From Bacilli bacterium (GTDB lineage: Bacteria; Bacillota_I; Bacilli_A; RF39; UBA660): 36,599 nucleotides of DNA. The stretch is from the NCBI GenBank assembly GCA_017405445.1, contig JAFRAK010000029.1:1-36599 (forward strand). The letters run 5' to 3'. The first letter of the stretch is position 1. Each line of letters begins with the position of its first letter. The notes below the pieces were generated by a model. That model was not told the origin of the DNA and made no database searches. It worked only from the letters and a program-made list of their open reading frames with translations. The translations under genes were made by a program, and so were the position numbers. Of the stretch, positions 1 through 9,108 are shown piece after piece.

Positions 1-1965
1 AATTGAAGTTTCATAATTCTCAACTTCATCTTCTGTAATAGTATACTCAATTTCTACTCCAACTTGTCCAGCTACATATTTTTCTTTATCTTCAAATATG
101 TAAGCCCAATCTCCATTTTCATCTGGTGTAACTGTAACAGAATCTACTTCTGTTCCATCAGCGAATAAGTGAACTGTGATTGATTCTGGTCTCTTTCCAT
201 CTTGATCTTCAGCATCAACCCAAGTTTTCTCAACATGAATATCGATTAATTCTGGTTCATGTGTGTTTGTAATACTATATCCATCAATTTCAGTTGTATA
301 ATCAGTAACTTCATCTTCAGTAATAGTATATTCAACTTCTACTCCAACTTGTCCTTCAACATATTTAGGAACTTGTTCAAAGGTGTAAGCCCAATCTCCG
401 TTTTCATCTGGTGTAATTGTTGCAGAATCTACTTCTGTTCCATCAGCAAATAAGTGAACAGTGATTGACTCTGGTCTCTTACCATCTTGATCATTATTGT
501 CTGACCAAGTCTTCTCAACTGGAATATCGATTAATTCTGGTTCATGTGTATTTGTGATACTAAATCCATCAATTTCTGTTGTATAATCTGTAACTTCATC
601 TTCAGTAATTGTATATTCAATTTCTACTCCCTCTGCTCCAGCAGCAAATTTAGGGAATTTTTCAAATGTATATGACCAATTACCTTCTTCATCAGGTTTT
701 ACAGTTGCAGAAGATACTTCTGTTCCATCAGCGAATAAGTGAACAGTGATTGATTCTGGTCTCTTACCATCTTGGTCATTATTATCTGCCCAAGTCTTTT
801 CAACTGGAATGTCAATTAATTCTATTCCATGAGAGTTGGTAATTGTATATCCATTGATTGATGTTTCATATTCTGAAACTTCGTCTTCTGTAATAGTATA
901 CTCTATTTCTACTCCAACTTCTCCTTCAACATATTTAGGAACTTGTTCGAATGTGTAAGCCCAATCTCCATTTTCATCTGGTATTACTGTTGCAGAATCT
1001 ACTTCTGTTCCATCACCTAATAAATGAATTGTGATTGAATCAGGTCTAATACCATCTTGATTATCTGTATCATTCCATACTTTTTGTACTGGAATATCAA
1101 TTAGTTCTGGTTCATGTGTATTTGTGATACTAAAACCATCGATTTCAGTTGTATAATCAGTAACTTCATCTTCTGTAATAGTATACTCAATTTCTACTCC
1201 TACTTGTCCAGCTACATATTTTTCTTTATCTTCGAAAGTATATGCCCAGTCACCATTTTCATCTGGTGTAATTGTTGCAGAATCTACTTCTGTTCCATCA
1301 GCGAATAAGTGAACAGTAATTGATTCAGGTCTCTTACCATCTTGATCTCCGGCATCAACCCAAGTTTTTTCAACTGGAATATCGATTAATTCTGGCTCGT
1401 GAGTATTTGTAATACTAAATCCATCAATTGAAGTTTCATAATTCTCAACTTCATCTTCTGTAATAGTATATTCTACTTCTACTCCAACTTGTCCAGCTGC
1501 ATATTTTTCTTTATCTTCAAAAATATATGACCATTCACCATTATCATCTGGTGTAATTGTAGCTGAATCTACCTCAGTTCCATCAGCAAATAAGTGAACA
1601 GTGATTGATTCAGGTCTCTTACCATCTTGGTCGTTATTATCTGCCCAAGTCTTCTCAACTGGAATATCAATTAATTCTTTTTCATGTGTATTTGTAATAC
1701 TATATCCATCTATTTCAGTTGTATAATCTGTTACTTCATCTTCTGTGATTGTATATTCAATTTCAGTTCCAACTTCACCTTCTAAGAATTTAGGTAAGTC
1801 TTCAAATGTATGTGACCAATTACCTTCTTCATCTGGTGTTATTGTAGCAGAATCAATTTCTGTACCATCAGCGAATAAGTGAACAGTGATTGATTCTGGT
1901 CTCTTACCATCTTGGTCATTATTATCTGCCCAAATCTTTTCAACTGGAATGTCGATTAATTCTGG
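1..1965 (-). repeat. Tandem 285-bp (95-residue) Cna_B repeats, about 7 copies
   Basis: Equivalent positions recur at 241, 526, 811, 1096, 1381, 1666 and 1951, exactly 285 bp apart, so every unit keeps frame. Six units are complete and a seventh is cut by the window edge. Core segments such as DGKRPESITVHLFADGTE are nearly invariant. Three sub-segments alternate between copies: the residues after VEKTW, the FEDKEKY versus FEQVPKY stretch, and the DYTTEIDG versus NYETSIDG stretch. The unit at 812-1096 is the most diverged (VQKVW, GIRPDS, LLGDGTE). More copies probably lie to the left. Confidence 0.95.
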
Positions 1966-4900
1966 CTCATGAGTGTTTACAACTGTAATTGTATATTCTT
2001 GATCACCTAATGTGCTTGTTGGCTCTTCTGGTGATATAACAGGTTCTGATTGTGTATAGTTACTATCAGCAGATACTTCTACAACTGAGTAAACAATATC
2101 TTGTCCAGCTGCTTTACGAGGTAAACCAGTCTTTGTAATTGTCCAATTATTACCTTCATTTAAAGTAAGTGTTGTTCCATCTGTTACTGATGGGATCATT
2201 AATCCTTTATTATCAGTTAATTTGAATGTTACACTTGCTGGTCTTACTCCATCTCTGTTATTATCATCATTCCATGTTTTAACAACTGTAATTGTTGTTT
2301 CAAATGGAGTATGTGTATTTGTTACATCAAATCCATCAATTTCAGTTTCATATTCCGAAACTTCATCTTCAGTTACGGTATATTCAATTTCTATGTAACT
2401 TTCTGATGCTTCATCATATTTATACTTATCTAGATTTTCAAATGAATATTCCCAATTACCAGTTTCATCTGGTGTTACTGTAGTATCATCAATTTCAGTG
2501 CCATCTGCGAATAAGTGAATTGTAATTGATGTTGGTCTTAAATTATCTTGGTTTTCTTCATCTTCCCAAGTCTTAGTTCCTTCTACGTTAACTTTTTCTT
2601 CATTTGTAATTGTATTTGTTTTATTTGTTAATGCATAGTGAATTGTTGCACTACTTGTTGATTGTACTGAAACAGACTTAATTGTTCCATCATCATTTAT
2701 GTAGTCAACTTCTGGTATTGTTACTCTCCAGTTGTTTTCTTTATTTAATGTTACAACTTGTGTTTCTGTACCGATAATTACATTTACATCTATTGATTCA
2801 GTATTAGCTGGAATATCTGTAGCACTTACTATAATATTTTCTTTTCCATCATAAGTTGTTACATAGATTCCTCCTGTAATTTCTGATTCTTCTGTAAAGT
2901 AATCATAGACATTGTTATTTGCATCATATAAATCTAATTTATCAAATACATGTGTCCATTCATTTTCAGCATTTAGTACTGCTGGATTAACCAATCCAGT
3001 TTGTATTACTTTTTCTTTTGTTCCACCATTAACTGATCTATATAATGTAACTTCAACTGCTTTTTTAGCATCTTCTGCTACATGCCAATCTTTTGTTACA
3101 GTTAAGTGTGTTTTTGGATATGTATTTATATAAGTTACTTCATATGTGTTGTTAGGTGCAACAATTGAACCTGAGATTGTTCTATTTTGAACATTAATTT
3201 CTGGTTCATATGTATATTGGTAAACAGTTCTTGCAACTCCTGCTGCATCTGTTTCTGTTACTCTTCTATATTCTACACCATTAACATCATATACTCCATC
3301 TGCTGTTTCTACAGCATTAGCTGGTAACTCTGGAACACTAACTAGTACTGCTCCGTCAATTCTTGTTAATTCAAATGGTGATTCTGGTACACCTTCAACA
3401 ACTGTATAAGTTGAACCTGTTCCAATATTTGTAACACGTACATTCCATCCATCTTTCATTTTTAATGTAATGTTTGTATTATCTGGTGCATAGTAATAAC
3501 CAGTGTCTCCTGCTTCTGGAGTAGCTGATGTTACAACATCTTTTTCATAATATTGCCATGCATCATCATCTGCACATGATTTTCCCATTGCAGATAATTT
3601 ATTTGAATCACAAACTGAGAACCAAACAGAGTAATTATTCATTCTGTCTTCATCTGTTATATCAGATGGGATATTTGTCTCATCAATATTTGCATCATTA
3701 ATTTTGAATGTAAAATCGAAAGTTTCTCCACCTACTGGATCTCCTTCAACTTTCTTTGCAATATTAAAGTTACTCTTACGAATATTATAAGCATTTAATT
3801 GTGCGTTTGTTTGTGCTTGTCCCTCTGTTGGAACTATCTTGTCATAATATACTTTTCCATTGAATCTATAGAAAGTATGATCATTATTTGTATAAACTTC
3901 ATCAGTTGAATTCATTCCTTGTGGTATTTCATTTGTTGGAACTTCAATTAATGTTGTTAGTTGTCCATTGATTATCATTGGGTGAACTGTTTCAATTTCA
4001 AGTTCCCATTGATATGATTTTATACTTCCTGTAATAACTGGCTCTGTTAAAGTATAGTCATGTCCTTCATCTAATACTTCAATAACAGTTTTACCGTTAA
4101 CAACTTTTGTTCTCATTAATCCAGTCGCAATAACTGAACTATCAGTCCAATTATCATTATTATTTAACTCTAATTCTATACCTGTATCAATTGTATCTCT
4201 AATAAGATGCATTTTTACAGATAAATCATTAGGTACAAATTTTTTATCTTCTTTATTTAACCAAACTTTTTCAACATCCATTTTAGATGAAACGGTTACA
4301 ACTCTAGGCGGATTTTTGTATGTCTTTGTTGTTGGTGTTGTATTTCCATCTCTATTGTCTGTATATGTTAAAGTAGCTTGTTTATTTGTTTCAAGAGTTA
4401 CTTCTCCATTTTCATATTTTAGATATTTCTTTTCATTTTCATCTAGTGCATCATATACTGCTTGTCCATCTGCAGCATTCTTGATTGCTGCAACTGTATC
4501 ATATGTGTATTGAGATGGGTATACATCAAAATAAACAGTGTATTTAACATCATCTAGTAAAGTTCCAACTGTTTCTCTTGGTAATTTCCACTCTACTTGT
4601 CCTGTTTCAGTACTATATGAAGCAGCTGGTGGTGCAACATTATAGAAATCATTAGCTTCAGTCCATTTATAAGTAAATTTACCTAAATTAATTGTACCTT
4701 CTAATTGTACACTATTTGTTCCCCATGTTGCTTGATATGATCCATCTTCATTTTTTGTTAATGTAATATCATAATTTTGTCCCAAACTATTCTTTCTAGT
4801 TATAGTATAGGTGTCTGTTTCTCCTGCTACAGCACTTACTGGGAATGTCATCGAATATTCGAATGAAGAACTATCTACATTTAATAATTGAGATATTTCT

Positions 4901-6135
4901 CCAGAAGTTGTTTCAACATTACTTGTTGTACCATCATTAATTGTTACTTCACCAATACCTAAAGCATTAGTTAATTGGCTGAAAATATCATTTATAGCAT
5001 CTTCTAGTGCTGATGTATCTGTAGCACTATAATAGTTACTTACTGGGCTTGTTCCCTCATATACAACAGCTTCTTGATTCACAGTTCTGTCCACACCAGT
5101 ATATGCATAGTTAATTAAATCATCTAATGTATTGGCTTCATTACCGAAAGCATATATTCCATAGATATTTGTTTTAGCACTAGTATCTTGGATTTTTTTT
5201 GCATCATCCATTGCATTTCTATAGTTTTCTATATCAAATGCAGAACCAGTACCTGAACCATTTGATAATCTATATGTTGGTGCACCATCCGTAACGAAAA
5301 TTACAAATGTATCATAACTTTTACGATCATTAGGTAAAGCATCTACAACATCTTTTCCTCTTTGTAAAGCAGCTTCCCAGTTAGTTCCACCACCATAAGT
5401 GATTCTTAAATTCTGCGCTGGTCTAGTTGTACCATCTGCAGTTAAATGTTGAGATATATTTGTAAGATTAGTTGTCCATGCTGTTGCATTTGATGTTCCG
5501 TGCACTAACCAAGTAGCATTGTTCTTTGTTCCTGCTCCCCAAGAATGATTTTGAGATGAGAAAGTAATCATTGCCATTGAAACTGTATTTGGTGTAATGT
5601 CATTATACGCTTTTAAAGCAGTTGTAAAATCATATACAACCTTTTCAGCTTTCATATATCTGTCTGCTGCTTCAATAGATCTGGTAAATCTTTCGCCAGT
5701 ATATTCAGTACTTGTTCCAGAATAATACCATCTACCATTCGATCTATTTAATTCTACATATCTACCATATCTCAAACCATATTGAGTACCACTGTTACTC
5801 GTTGTCTTTGTATATTTGTATGCATTATCTTCCATACTACCAGATACGTCATAAATAATTAAAACGTTTGCATTTCCTTTGATTTCTGGAACTGTGGAAG
5901 CATCACCTGTAACACTCAATGATAGTTTGTATGTACCATCCCCGTTATCTGTTCTTTCCTTTCCGTCGATTTCTTCATTCTCTGCTAATCTTTTTTGTAA
6001 ATCAACTATTGTAGATTGAACTAAGTTCCATCCACTAAAAGCAAAAAAGGCAGTACTTAAAATAGTTATAAGTGCAAGTATTATAACTCTGTAATTTAAG
6101 TGTTTTTTAATGTTCTTCTTTCCTTTCCCTTTCAT
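1..6135 (-). CDS. Giant VWA / Cna_B-repeat surface adhesin (C-terminus beyond window)
   Basis: Predicted cell-wall adhesin or pilus-tip-like protein; 2045 codons are visible and the frame runs open off the left edge. The start ATG (6133-6135) follows a GGGAGGTG ribosome site. Residues about 12-35 form one hydrophobic signal or anchor segment after a Lys-rich start. A VWA domain follows, with MIDAS residues DVSGSM (96-101), a Thr in GGGTNW (251) and TDG (Asp 283), so metal-dependent ligand binding is expected. Several diverged Cna_B/prealbumin-like domains come next, then from about residue 1395 near-identical 95-residue modules. Each module shows the Lys of VEKTW, the Glu of YTITEDE and the Asn of ITNTH, the residues that make intramolecular isopeptide bonds in Cna_B folds. 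A sortase motif is expected but not visible. It resembles the RrgA/GBS104 type in architecture only. A consensus promoter and a leader hairpin lie upstream. Confidence 0.93.
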   Translation of the reverse strand, partial: MKGKGKKNIKKHLNYRVIILALITILSTAFFAFSGWNLVQSTIVDLQKRLAENEEIDGKERTDNGDGTYKLSLSVTGDASTVPEIKGNANVLIIYDVSGSMEDNAYKYTKTTSNSGTQYGLRYGRYVELNRSNGRWYYSGTSTEYTGERFTRSIEAADRYMKAEKVVYDFTTALKAYNDITPNTVSMAMITFSSQNHSWGAGTKNNATWLVHGTSNATAWTTNLTNISQHLTADGTTRPAQNLRITYGGGTNWEAALQRGKDVVDALPNDRKSYDTFVIFVTDGAPTYRLSNGSGTGSAFDIENYRNAMDDAKKIQDTSAKTNIYGIYAFGNEANTLDDLINYAYTGVDRTVNQEAVVYEGTSPVSNYYSATDTSALEDAINDIFSQLTNALGIGEVTINDGTTSNVETTSGEISQLLNVDSSSFEYSMTFPVSAVAGETDTYTITRKNSLGQNYDITLTKNEDGSYQATWGTNSVQLEGTINLGKFTYKWTEANDFYNVAPPAASYSTETGQVEWKLPRETVGTLLDDVKYTVYFDVYPSQYTYDTVAAIKNAADGQAVYDALDENEKKYLKYENGEVTLETNKQATLTYTDNRDGNTTPTTKTYKNPPRVVTVSSKMDVEKVWLNKEDKKFVPNDLSVKMHLIRDTIDTGIELELNNNDNWTDSSVIATGLMRTKVVNGKTVIEVLDEGHDYTLTEPVITGSIKSYQWELEIETVHPMIINGQLTTLIEVPTNEIPQGMNSTDEVYTNNDHTFYRFNGKVYYDKIVPTEGQAQTNAQLNAYNIRKSNFNIAKKVEGDPVGGETFDFTFKINDANIDETNIPSDITDEDRMNNYSVWFSVCDSNKLSAMGKSCADDDAWQYYEKDVVTSATPEAGDTGYYYAPDNTNITLKMKDGWNVRVTNIGTGSTYTVVEGVPESPFELTRIDGAVLVSVPELPANAVETADGVYDVNGVEYRRVTETDAAGVARTVYQYTYEPEINVQNRTISGSIVAPNNTYEVTYINTYPKTHLTVTKDWHVAEDAKKAVEVTLYRSVNGGTKEKVIQTGLVNPAVLNAENEWTHVFDKLDLYDANNNVYDYFTEESEITGGIYVTTYDGKENIIVSATDIPANTESIDVNVIIGTETQVVTLNKENNWRVTIPEVDYINDDGTIKSVSVQSTSSATIHYALTNKTNTITNEEKVNVEGTKTWEDEENQDNLRPTSITIHLFADGTEIDDTTVTPDETGNWEYSFENLDKYKYDEASESYIEIEYTVTEDEVSEYETEIDGFDVTNTHTPFETTITVVKTWNDDNNRDGVRPASVTFKLTDNKGLMIPSVTDGTTLTLNEGNNWTITKTGLPRKAAGQDIVYSVVEVSADSNYTQSEPVISPEEPTSTLGDQEYTITVVNTHEPELIDIPVEKIWADNNDQDGKRPESITVHLFADGTEIDSATITPDEEGNWSHTFEDLPKFLEGEVGTEIEYTITEDEVTDYTTEIDGYSITNTHEKELIDIPVEKTWADNNDQDGKRPESITVHLFADGTEVDSATITPDDNGEWSYIFEDKEKYAAGQVGVEVEYTITEDEVENYETSIDGFSITNTHEPELIDIPVEKTWVDAGDQDGKRPESITVHLFADGTEVDSATITPDENGDWAYTFEDKEKYVAGQVGVEIEYTITEDEVTDYTTEIDGFSITNTHEPELIDIPVQKVWNDTDNQDGIRPDSITIHLLGDGTEVDSATVIPDENGDWAYTFEQVPKYVEGEVGVEIEYTITEDEVSEYETSINGYTITNSHGIELIDIPVEKTWADNNDQDGKRPESITVHLFADGTEVSSATVKPDEEGNWSYTFEKFPKFAAGAEGVEIEYTITEDEVTDYTTEIDGFSITNTHEPELIDIPVEKTWSDNNDQDGKRPESITVHLFADGTEVDSATITPDENGDWAYTFEQVPKYVEGQVGVEVEYTITEDEVTDYTTEIDGYSITNTHEPELIDIHVEKTWVDAEDQDGKRPESITVHLFADGTEVDSVTVTPDENGDWAYIFEDKEKYVAGQVGVEIEYTITEDEVENYETSI

Positions 6136-6149
6136 TTAAACACCTCCCG

Positions 6150-6164
6150 AGGCAAAAATTGCCT
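6150..6164 (-). promoter_or_regulatory. Leader hairpin of the adhesin gene
   Basis: A perfect inverted repeat AGGCAA/TTGCCT with a 3-base loop lies between the predicted transcription start (about 6171) and the ribosome site (GGGAGGTG, 6142-6149). It would form close to the 5' end of the mRNA and directly abut the Shine-Dalgarno. It could stabilise the transcript or tune initiation; no T-tract follows, so it is not a terminator. Confidence 0.5.
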
Positions 6165-6177
6165 TAGTTGACTTACT

Positions 6178-6206
6178 ATACTAACAACTTTTAATTTTCG
6201 TGTCAA
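6178..6206 (-). promoter_or_regulatory. Promoter of the adhesin gene
   Basis: On the minus strand a perfect -35 TTGACA (6201-6206) is separated by exactly 17 bases from TAGTAT (6178-6183), a good -10. The inferred start near 6171 gives a leader of about 36 nt. This is among the most consensus-like promoters in the window. Confidence 0.75.
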
Positions 6207-6270
6207 CAAAAAATTCATTTTATTTTGTGATTTTTTTCCATTTTTTTAAATCTATAATTATTTTTACAAA

Positions 6271-6305
6271 ATTACTTTAAAATAATCCCACAAAGTAGTT
6301 TTTTT
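6271..6305 (+). terminator. Possible plus-strand terminator
   Basis: ATTACTTT and AAAGTAGT can pair (one G-U) across a 13-base loop, followed by seven T on the plus strand. There is no plus-strand gene to end here, so it may block antisense transcription out of the adhesin promoter region or be chance. Confidence 0.3.
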
Positions 6306-6322
6306 GTAGGACATTTTTAGAC

Positions 6323-6347
6323 AAAAAAAACTCACCTTATGATGAGT
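6323..6347 (-). terminator. Terminator downstream of the ABC permease
   Basis: On the minus strand ACTCA pairs with TGAGT around an 8-base loop and is followed by eight T. It lies about 200 bases after the permease stop, so it closes the ABC operon transcript before the adhesin promoter. Confidence 0.7.
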
Positions 6348-6349
6348 TA

Positions 6350-6548
6350 TTCATTGTTTTTTATTTCTTTTATATCCAAATTTTTCTCTACTTTTACTTG
6401 GTGTTTTTTTATTGTTGTTAGCTCTCCTATTATAAAATTTATACACTTAAATTGATGGTTATGTTTCCTATTTTTAATCCTTTAAAAACATCTTTTCTTA
6501 CATAACTTTCAATAATTTGTATTTTTTAATATATTGAAATGTTTACCC
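6350..6548 (-). other. Gap with a possible decayed coding remnant
   Basis: No intact gene is visible between the permease stop and the terminator. On the minus strand short open stretches in different frames look protein-like: one ends with KIGNITINLSV then TAA, an overlapping one contains GELTTIKKHQVKVEKN and stops just before the terminator. Both lack a start codon and ribosome site. This fits a frameshifted gene tail or a long 3' untranslated region; I cannot identify a family. Confidence 0.3.
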
Positions 6549-6549
6549 T

Positions 6550-8160
6550 TTACACAGTCAATTTATTAAATATTCTTACACTTGTTTTTATTAAATACCA
6601 GTATAGTATTAGATTAACAATTAAGAAGAATCCTGTTACTAATAAAAGCAGTAATAAAGGTGTCATGATATGAGATAATCCATTTATTAGAATTATAGAA
6701 ATAACCATAAAGATCATTCCTAACATTGTTGCAGCAAAAGAACTAGTACTTTGCTTTACCACTTCTGCACTGTTTTCTGCATCTAACTTTGGATTTTGGA
6801 TATTGATGATTATTCCAATATTATGAGATACGAGAGGTATTATAATTGATAAAACAATTAATAGAATCATTTCTAAAATACCAATCTTAAATTTTATAAA
6901 TAAAATAATCAATCCAACTACTAATACAGGTGTAGTAATTACCAAACCAGATAGTATTTTTGAAAATAGTATTGTTTCTGTTTTTAATGGAAGAGATTTT
7001 AATATATTAATATTTCTTCCTTCTAAACTAATGACAGAACTTGTAATTGATGTCATAAAACCAGTTATGATGATTAAGACAAGAATTAGTACTGTATGAT
7101 TATCAAATAGGCCACTATCTGGCACAAAGTCATTCATTGCTTTAACAAAGCCATCATATTTAATCACAATTGATACTGTTGCGATTAAATATAATACTAA
7201 TCCAAATCCAGCATTTACAATGAATACTGGTGTTTTAAAAAATGTGTTTAATTCTTTTCTTACAAGAGACTGATAAACAGATCTTGTTTTTATTGTCATA
7301 TCTTCTATTTTTGTTTTCTTTCCTGTAGTAACTTTTTTAACTCTAGAATTTACTTGGAAATAATATTTATTAATAATTAAGATAGTTATTATTAGTACTA
7401 TACAATTTACAAATATAAATAATAATAATTGTAATAGATCAAATTTTTCAACTAAAGAAACATAAACTCCTGCAGGGTAATAAATTTTTGTTATTAAATC
7501 ATTGACACTTGTTGCGTGTTGTGCAAGATATTCAATTGAATTATCCATATTATAAGATACAAATAACATTCCTAATAATACAATAGTAGTCATTATGATT
7601 TGTACTAAGTTTTTATATTTAAATCTACTAGAAATACTCATTGATATGGCACCAATTAGACAAGATATCGCGATTGGTATAATAGGAAGTAATATTATCA
7701 TAAAAATACTTGCGATATAAAAACTGAACCCAACATTTTCACCCCATCTAATATAAGGCAAAATCATTGGAATGAAGAATAATGAATTAAAGATTAATTC
7801 AAAAACATAAAATTTAAATATTCTAATAAATATAATTGTTTTTCTTTCGATTGGAAGTGAAAGTAATAATTGATCATCTTTACAATTGAATAATAAAGGT
7901 CCTGATTTATAAATACCTTCTACAATTGTAAAAATTGACACACCAAATACAAATAATGATAAAACGATTGTTTCTAGATGCATTGGTGCAAGCTTTTCAA
8001 AAAATTGATTTGAAAGCCCCCACATCATAAACATGATACAACAAGCTAGAAAAAAAGGTAATGATTTATTTGATTTATTATTTCCTTTGGCTTGTTTTAT
8101 CTTAAAGATATTCATGTCTGATGACATAGCAGCTTTTATTAGAGATATTATTTTTTTCAT
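6550..8160 (-). CDS. ABC-type exporter permease, polytopic membrane protein
   Basis: Integral membrane subunit of an ABC-2-like exporter, 536 residues. About 12 hydrophobic segments alternate with short basic loops; the first half holds LLFNCKDDQLLLSLPIE, a segment typical of large bacterial ABC permeases of the putative-exporter type in which the loop precedes conserved membrane helices. The ATG overlaps the TGA stop of the ATPase gene (ATGA, 8157-8160), so the two are translationally coupled. Substrate cannot be read from sequence; bacteriocin, peptide or lipid export are all possible. Since the coupled ATPase carries an internal stop, function of the permease is uncertain, although its own frame is intact. 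Confidence 0.85.
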   Translation of the reverse strand: MKKIISLIKAAMSSDMNIFKIKQAKGNNKSNKSLPFFLACCIMFMMWGLSNQFFEKLAPMHLETIVLSLFVFGVSIFTIVEGIYKSGPLLFNCKDDQLLLSLPIERKTIIFIRIFKFYVFELIFNSLFFIPMILPYIRWGENVGFSFYIASIFMIILLPIIPIAISCLIGAISMSISSRFKYKNLVQIIMTTIVLLGMLFVSYNMDNSIEYLAQHATSVNDLITKIYYPAGVYVSLVEKFDLLQLLLFIFVNCIVLIITILIINKYYFQVNSRVKKVTTGKKTKIEDMTIKTRSVYQSLVRKELNTFFKTPVFIVNAGFGLVLYLIATVSIVIKYDGFVKAMNDFVPDSGLFDNHTVLILVLIIITGFMTSITSSVISLEGRNINILKSLPLKTETILFSKILSGLVITTPVLVVGLIILFIKFKIGILEMILLIVLSIIIPLVSHNIGIIINIQNPKLDAENSAEVVKQSTSSFAATMLGMIFMVISIILINGLSHIMTPLLLLLLVTGFFLIVNLILYWYLIKTSVRIFNKLTV

Positions 8161-8867
8161 TTGTTTTCTTCTAACTCCATAAATACATTTTCTAGAGATT
8201 TATCTCCTTTTATTTCTTTCATACTTCCACTTTTTACTAGTTTTCCATTCTTAATAATCGCAACTCTTGAACAAAGTTTTTCTGCTACATCTAAGATATG
8301 TGTTGAATAAAAAACAATTTTTCCATCTTTAATCATTTCATTTAATACTTCTTTAATATCAAAAACTGCTTTTGGATCAAGTCCTACAAATGGTTCATCC
8401 ATAATTAATATTTTAGGATCATGCGCAAGAGCAGATATTAGTACCACTTTTTGTTTCATACCATGAGAATAACTATCAATAGTATCATTTAATTTATCTT
8501 CCATTTCAAATAGTTTAGCATACTTTTTAATGTTCTTTTTTCTCTTTTCTAGATCTGTTTAATACATATCACAAATAAAATTAATATAATCAATTGCCTT
8601 CATATGTTCATATGTTTCAGGATTATCTGGTACATAAGCCATAAGTTTTTTACATTCTACTGGTTTTTCTTTAATAGACATTCCATTAATTAAGATATCT
8701 CCTTCATCAAAATCGTGAATTCCTACAATTGATTTGATTAGAGTTGTTTTTCCTGCACCATTGTGTCCAATAAAAGCAAAAATCTCTCCATCTTCTACAG
8801 TAAATGAAACATTATCTACTGCTTTTTTATTTCCATATTTTTTGGTTACATTTTTAATCTCTATCAT
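8157..8867 (-). pseudogene. ABC transporter ATP-binding subunit interrupted by one in-frame TAA
   Basis: Together the two pieces make one 237-codon ABC ATPase. The N-terminal piece (8559-8867) has Walker A GHNGAGKTT and a Q-loop region and ends at TAA (8559-8561) after FICDMY. The C-terminal piece (first Met at 8504) has the signature SHGMKQK, Walker B ILIMDEP, the D-loop GLDP and the switch His in YSTH. Both lie in the same frame, with 18 readable codons between the TAA and that Met, so a single base change creates the break. The Met at 8504 has no good ribosome site. The gene starts at ATG 8867 with AAAGGAG upstream. Options are a recent nonsense mutation, a sequencing error, readthrough, or two polypeptides that reassemble. 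Confidence 0.75.
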
Positions 8868-8905
8868 AAATACTCCTTTTTTTTATTATACTATCTTTTA
8901 TTCCT

Positions 8906-9022
8906 TTATACTAATTCTTTTTTTTGGTAGTGTAGATATGATGCACTTATTAATACTAAAGTAATTAAAATACTTATCATAATCATTATAGATATTTCTC
9001 CAAATACATTTAATAGAGACAT
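8906..9022 (-). CDS. 38-residue membrane microprotein at the head of the ABC operon
   Basis: Small open frame beginning MSLLNVFGEI, with one hydrophobic helix of about 20 residues (rich in Ile, Met, Leu) and a basic tail YQKKELV. The stop lies 38 bases before the ATPase start in the same direction, so it would be the first gene of the ABC operon, directly after the terminator at 9082-9108. The ribosome site is weak (GAAGTAGAAA). Small single-helix proteins often accompany ABC exporters as regulators or accessory subunits; that role here is inference. Confidence 0.5.
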   Translation of the reverse strand: MSLLNVFGEISIMIMISILITLVLISASYLHYQKKELV

Positions 9023-9081
9023 TTTCTACTTCATTATTAATATTATTTTATCATAGAATAATTGCTTATACCATTTTTTGT

Positions 9082-9108
9082 AAAAAAACTAGATTTTAAA
9101 TCTAGTTT
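9082..9108 (-). terminator. Terminator after the 133-residue membrane-anchored protein
   Basis: An 11-bp perfect stem (AAACTAGATTT with its complement, 1-base loop) is followed on the minus strand by a T-run. The stop codon TAA at 9107-9109 lies at its 5' edge. Confidence 0.8.

Noticed and set aside
1-1965. CRISPR array
   Set aside because: Units are 285 bp, contiguous and coding, without spacers.
259-3133. Plus-strand open frames with 60-75 codons opposite the adhesin
   Set aside because: They recur with the 285-bp period, are antisense to a strongly coding frame, and have no ribosome site; they are shadows of the repeat.
8559-8561. Alternative genetic code to explain the ABC ATPase stop
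   Set aside because: TAA ends many genes here and TGA is used as a stop at 8157; a recoded TAA is not supported.
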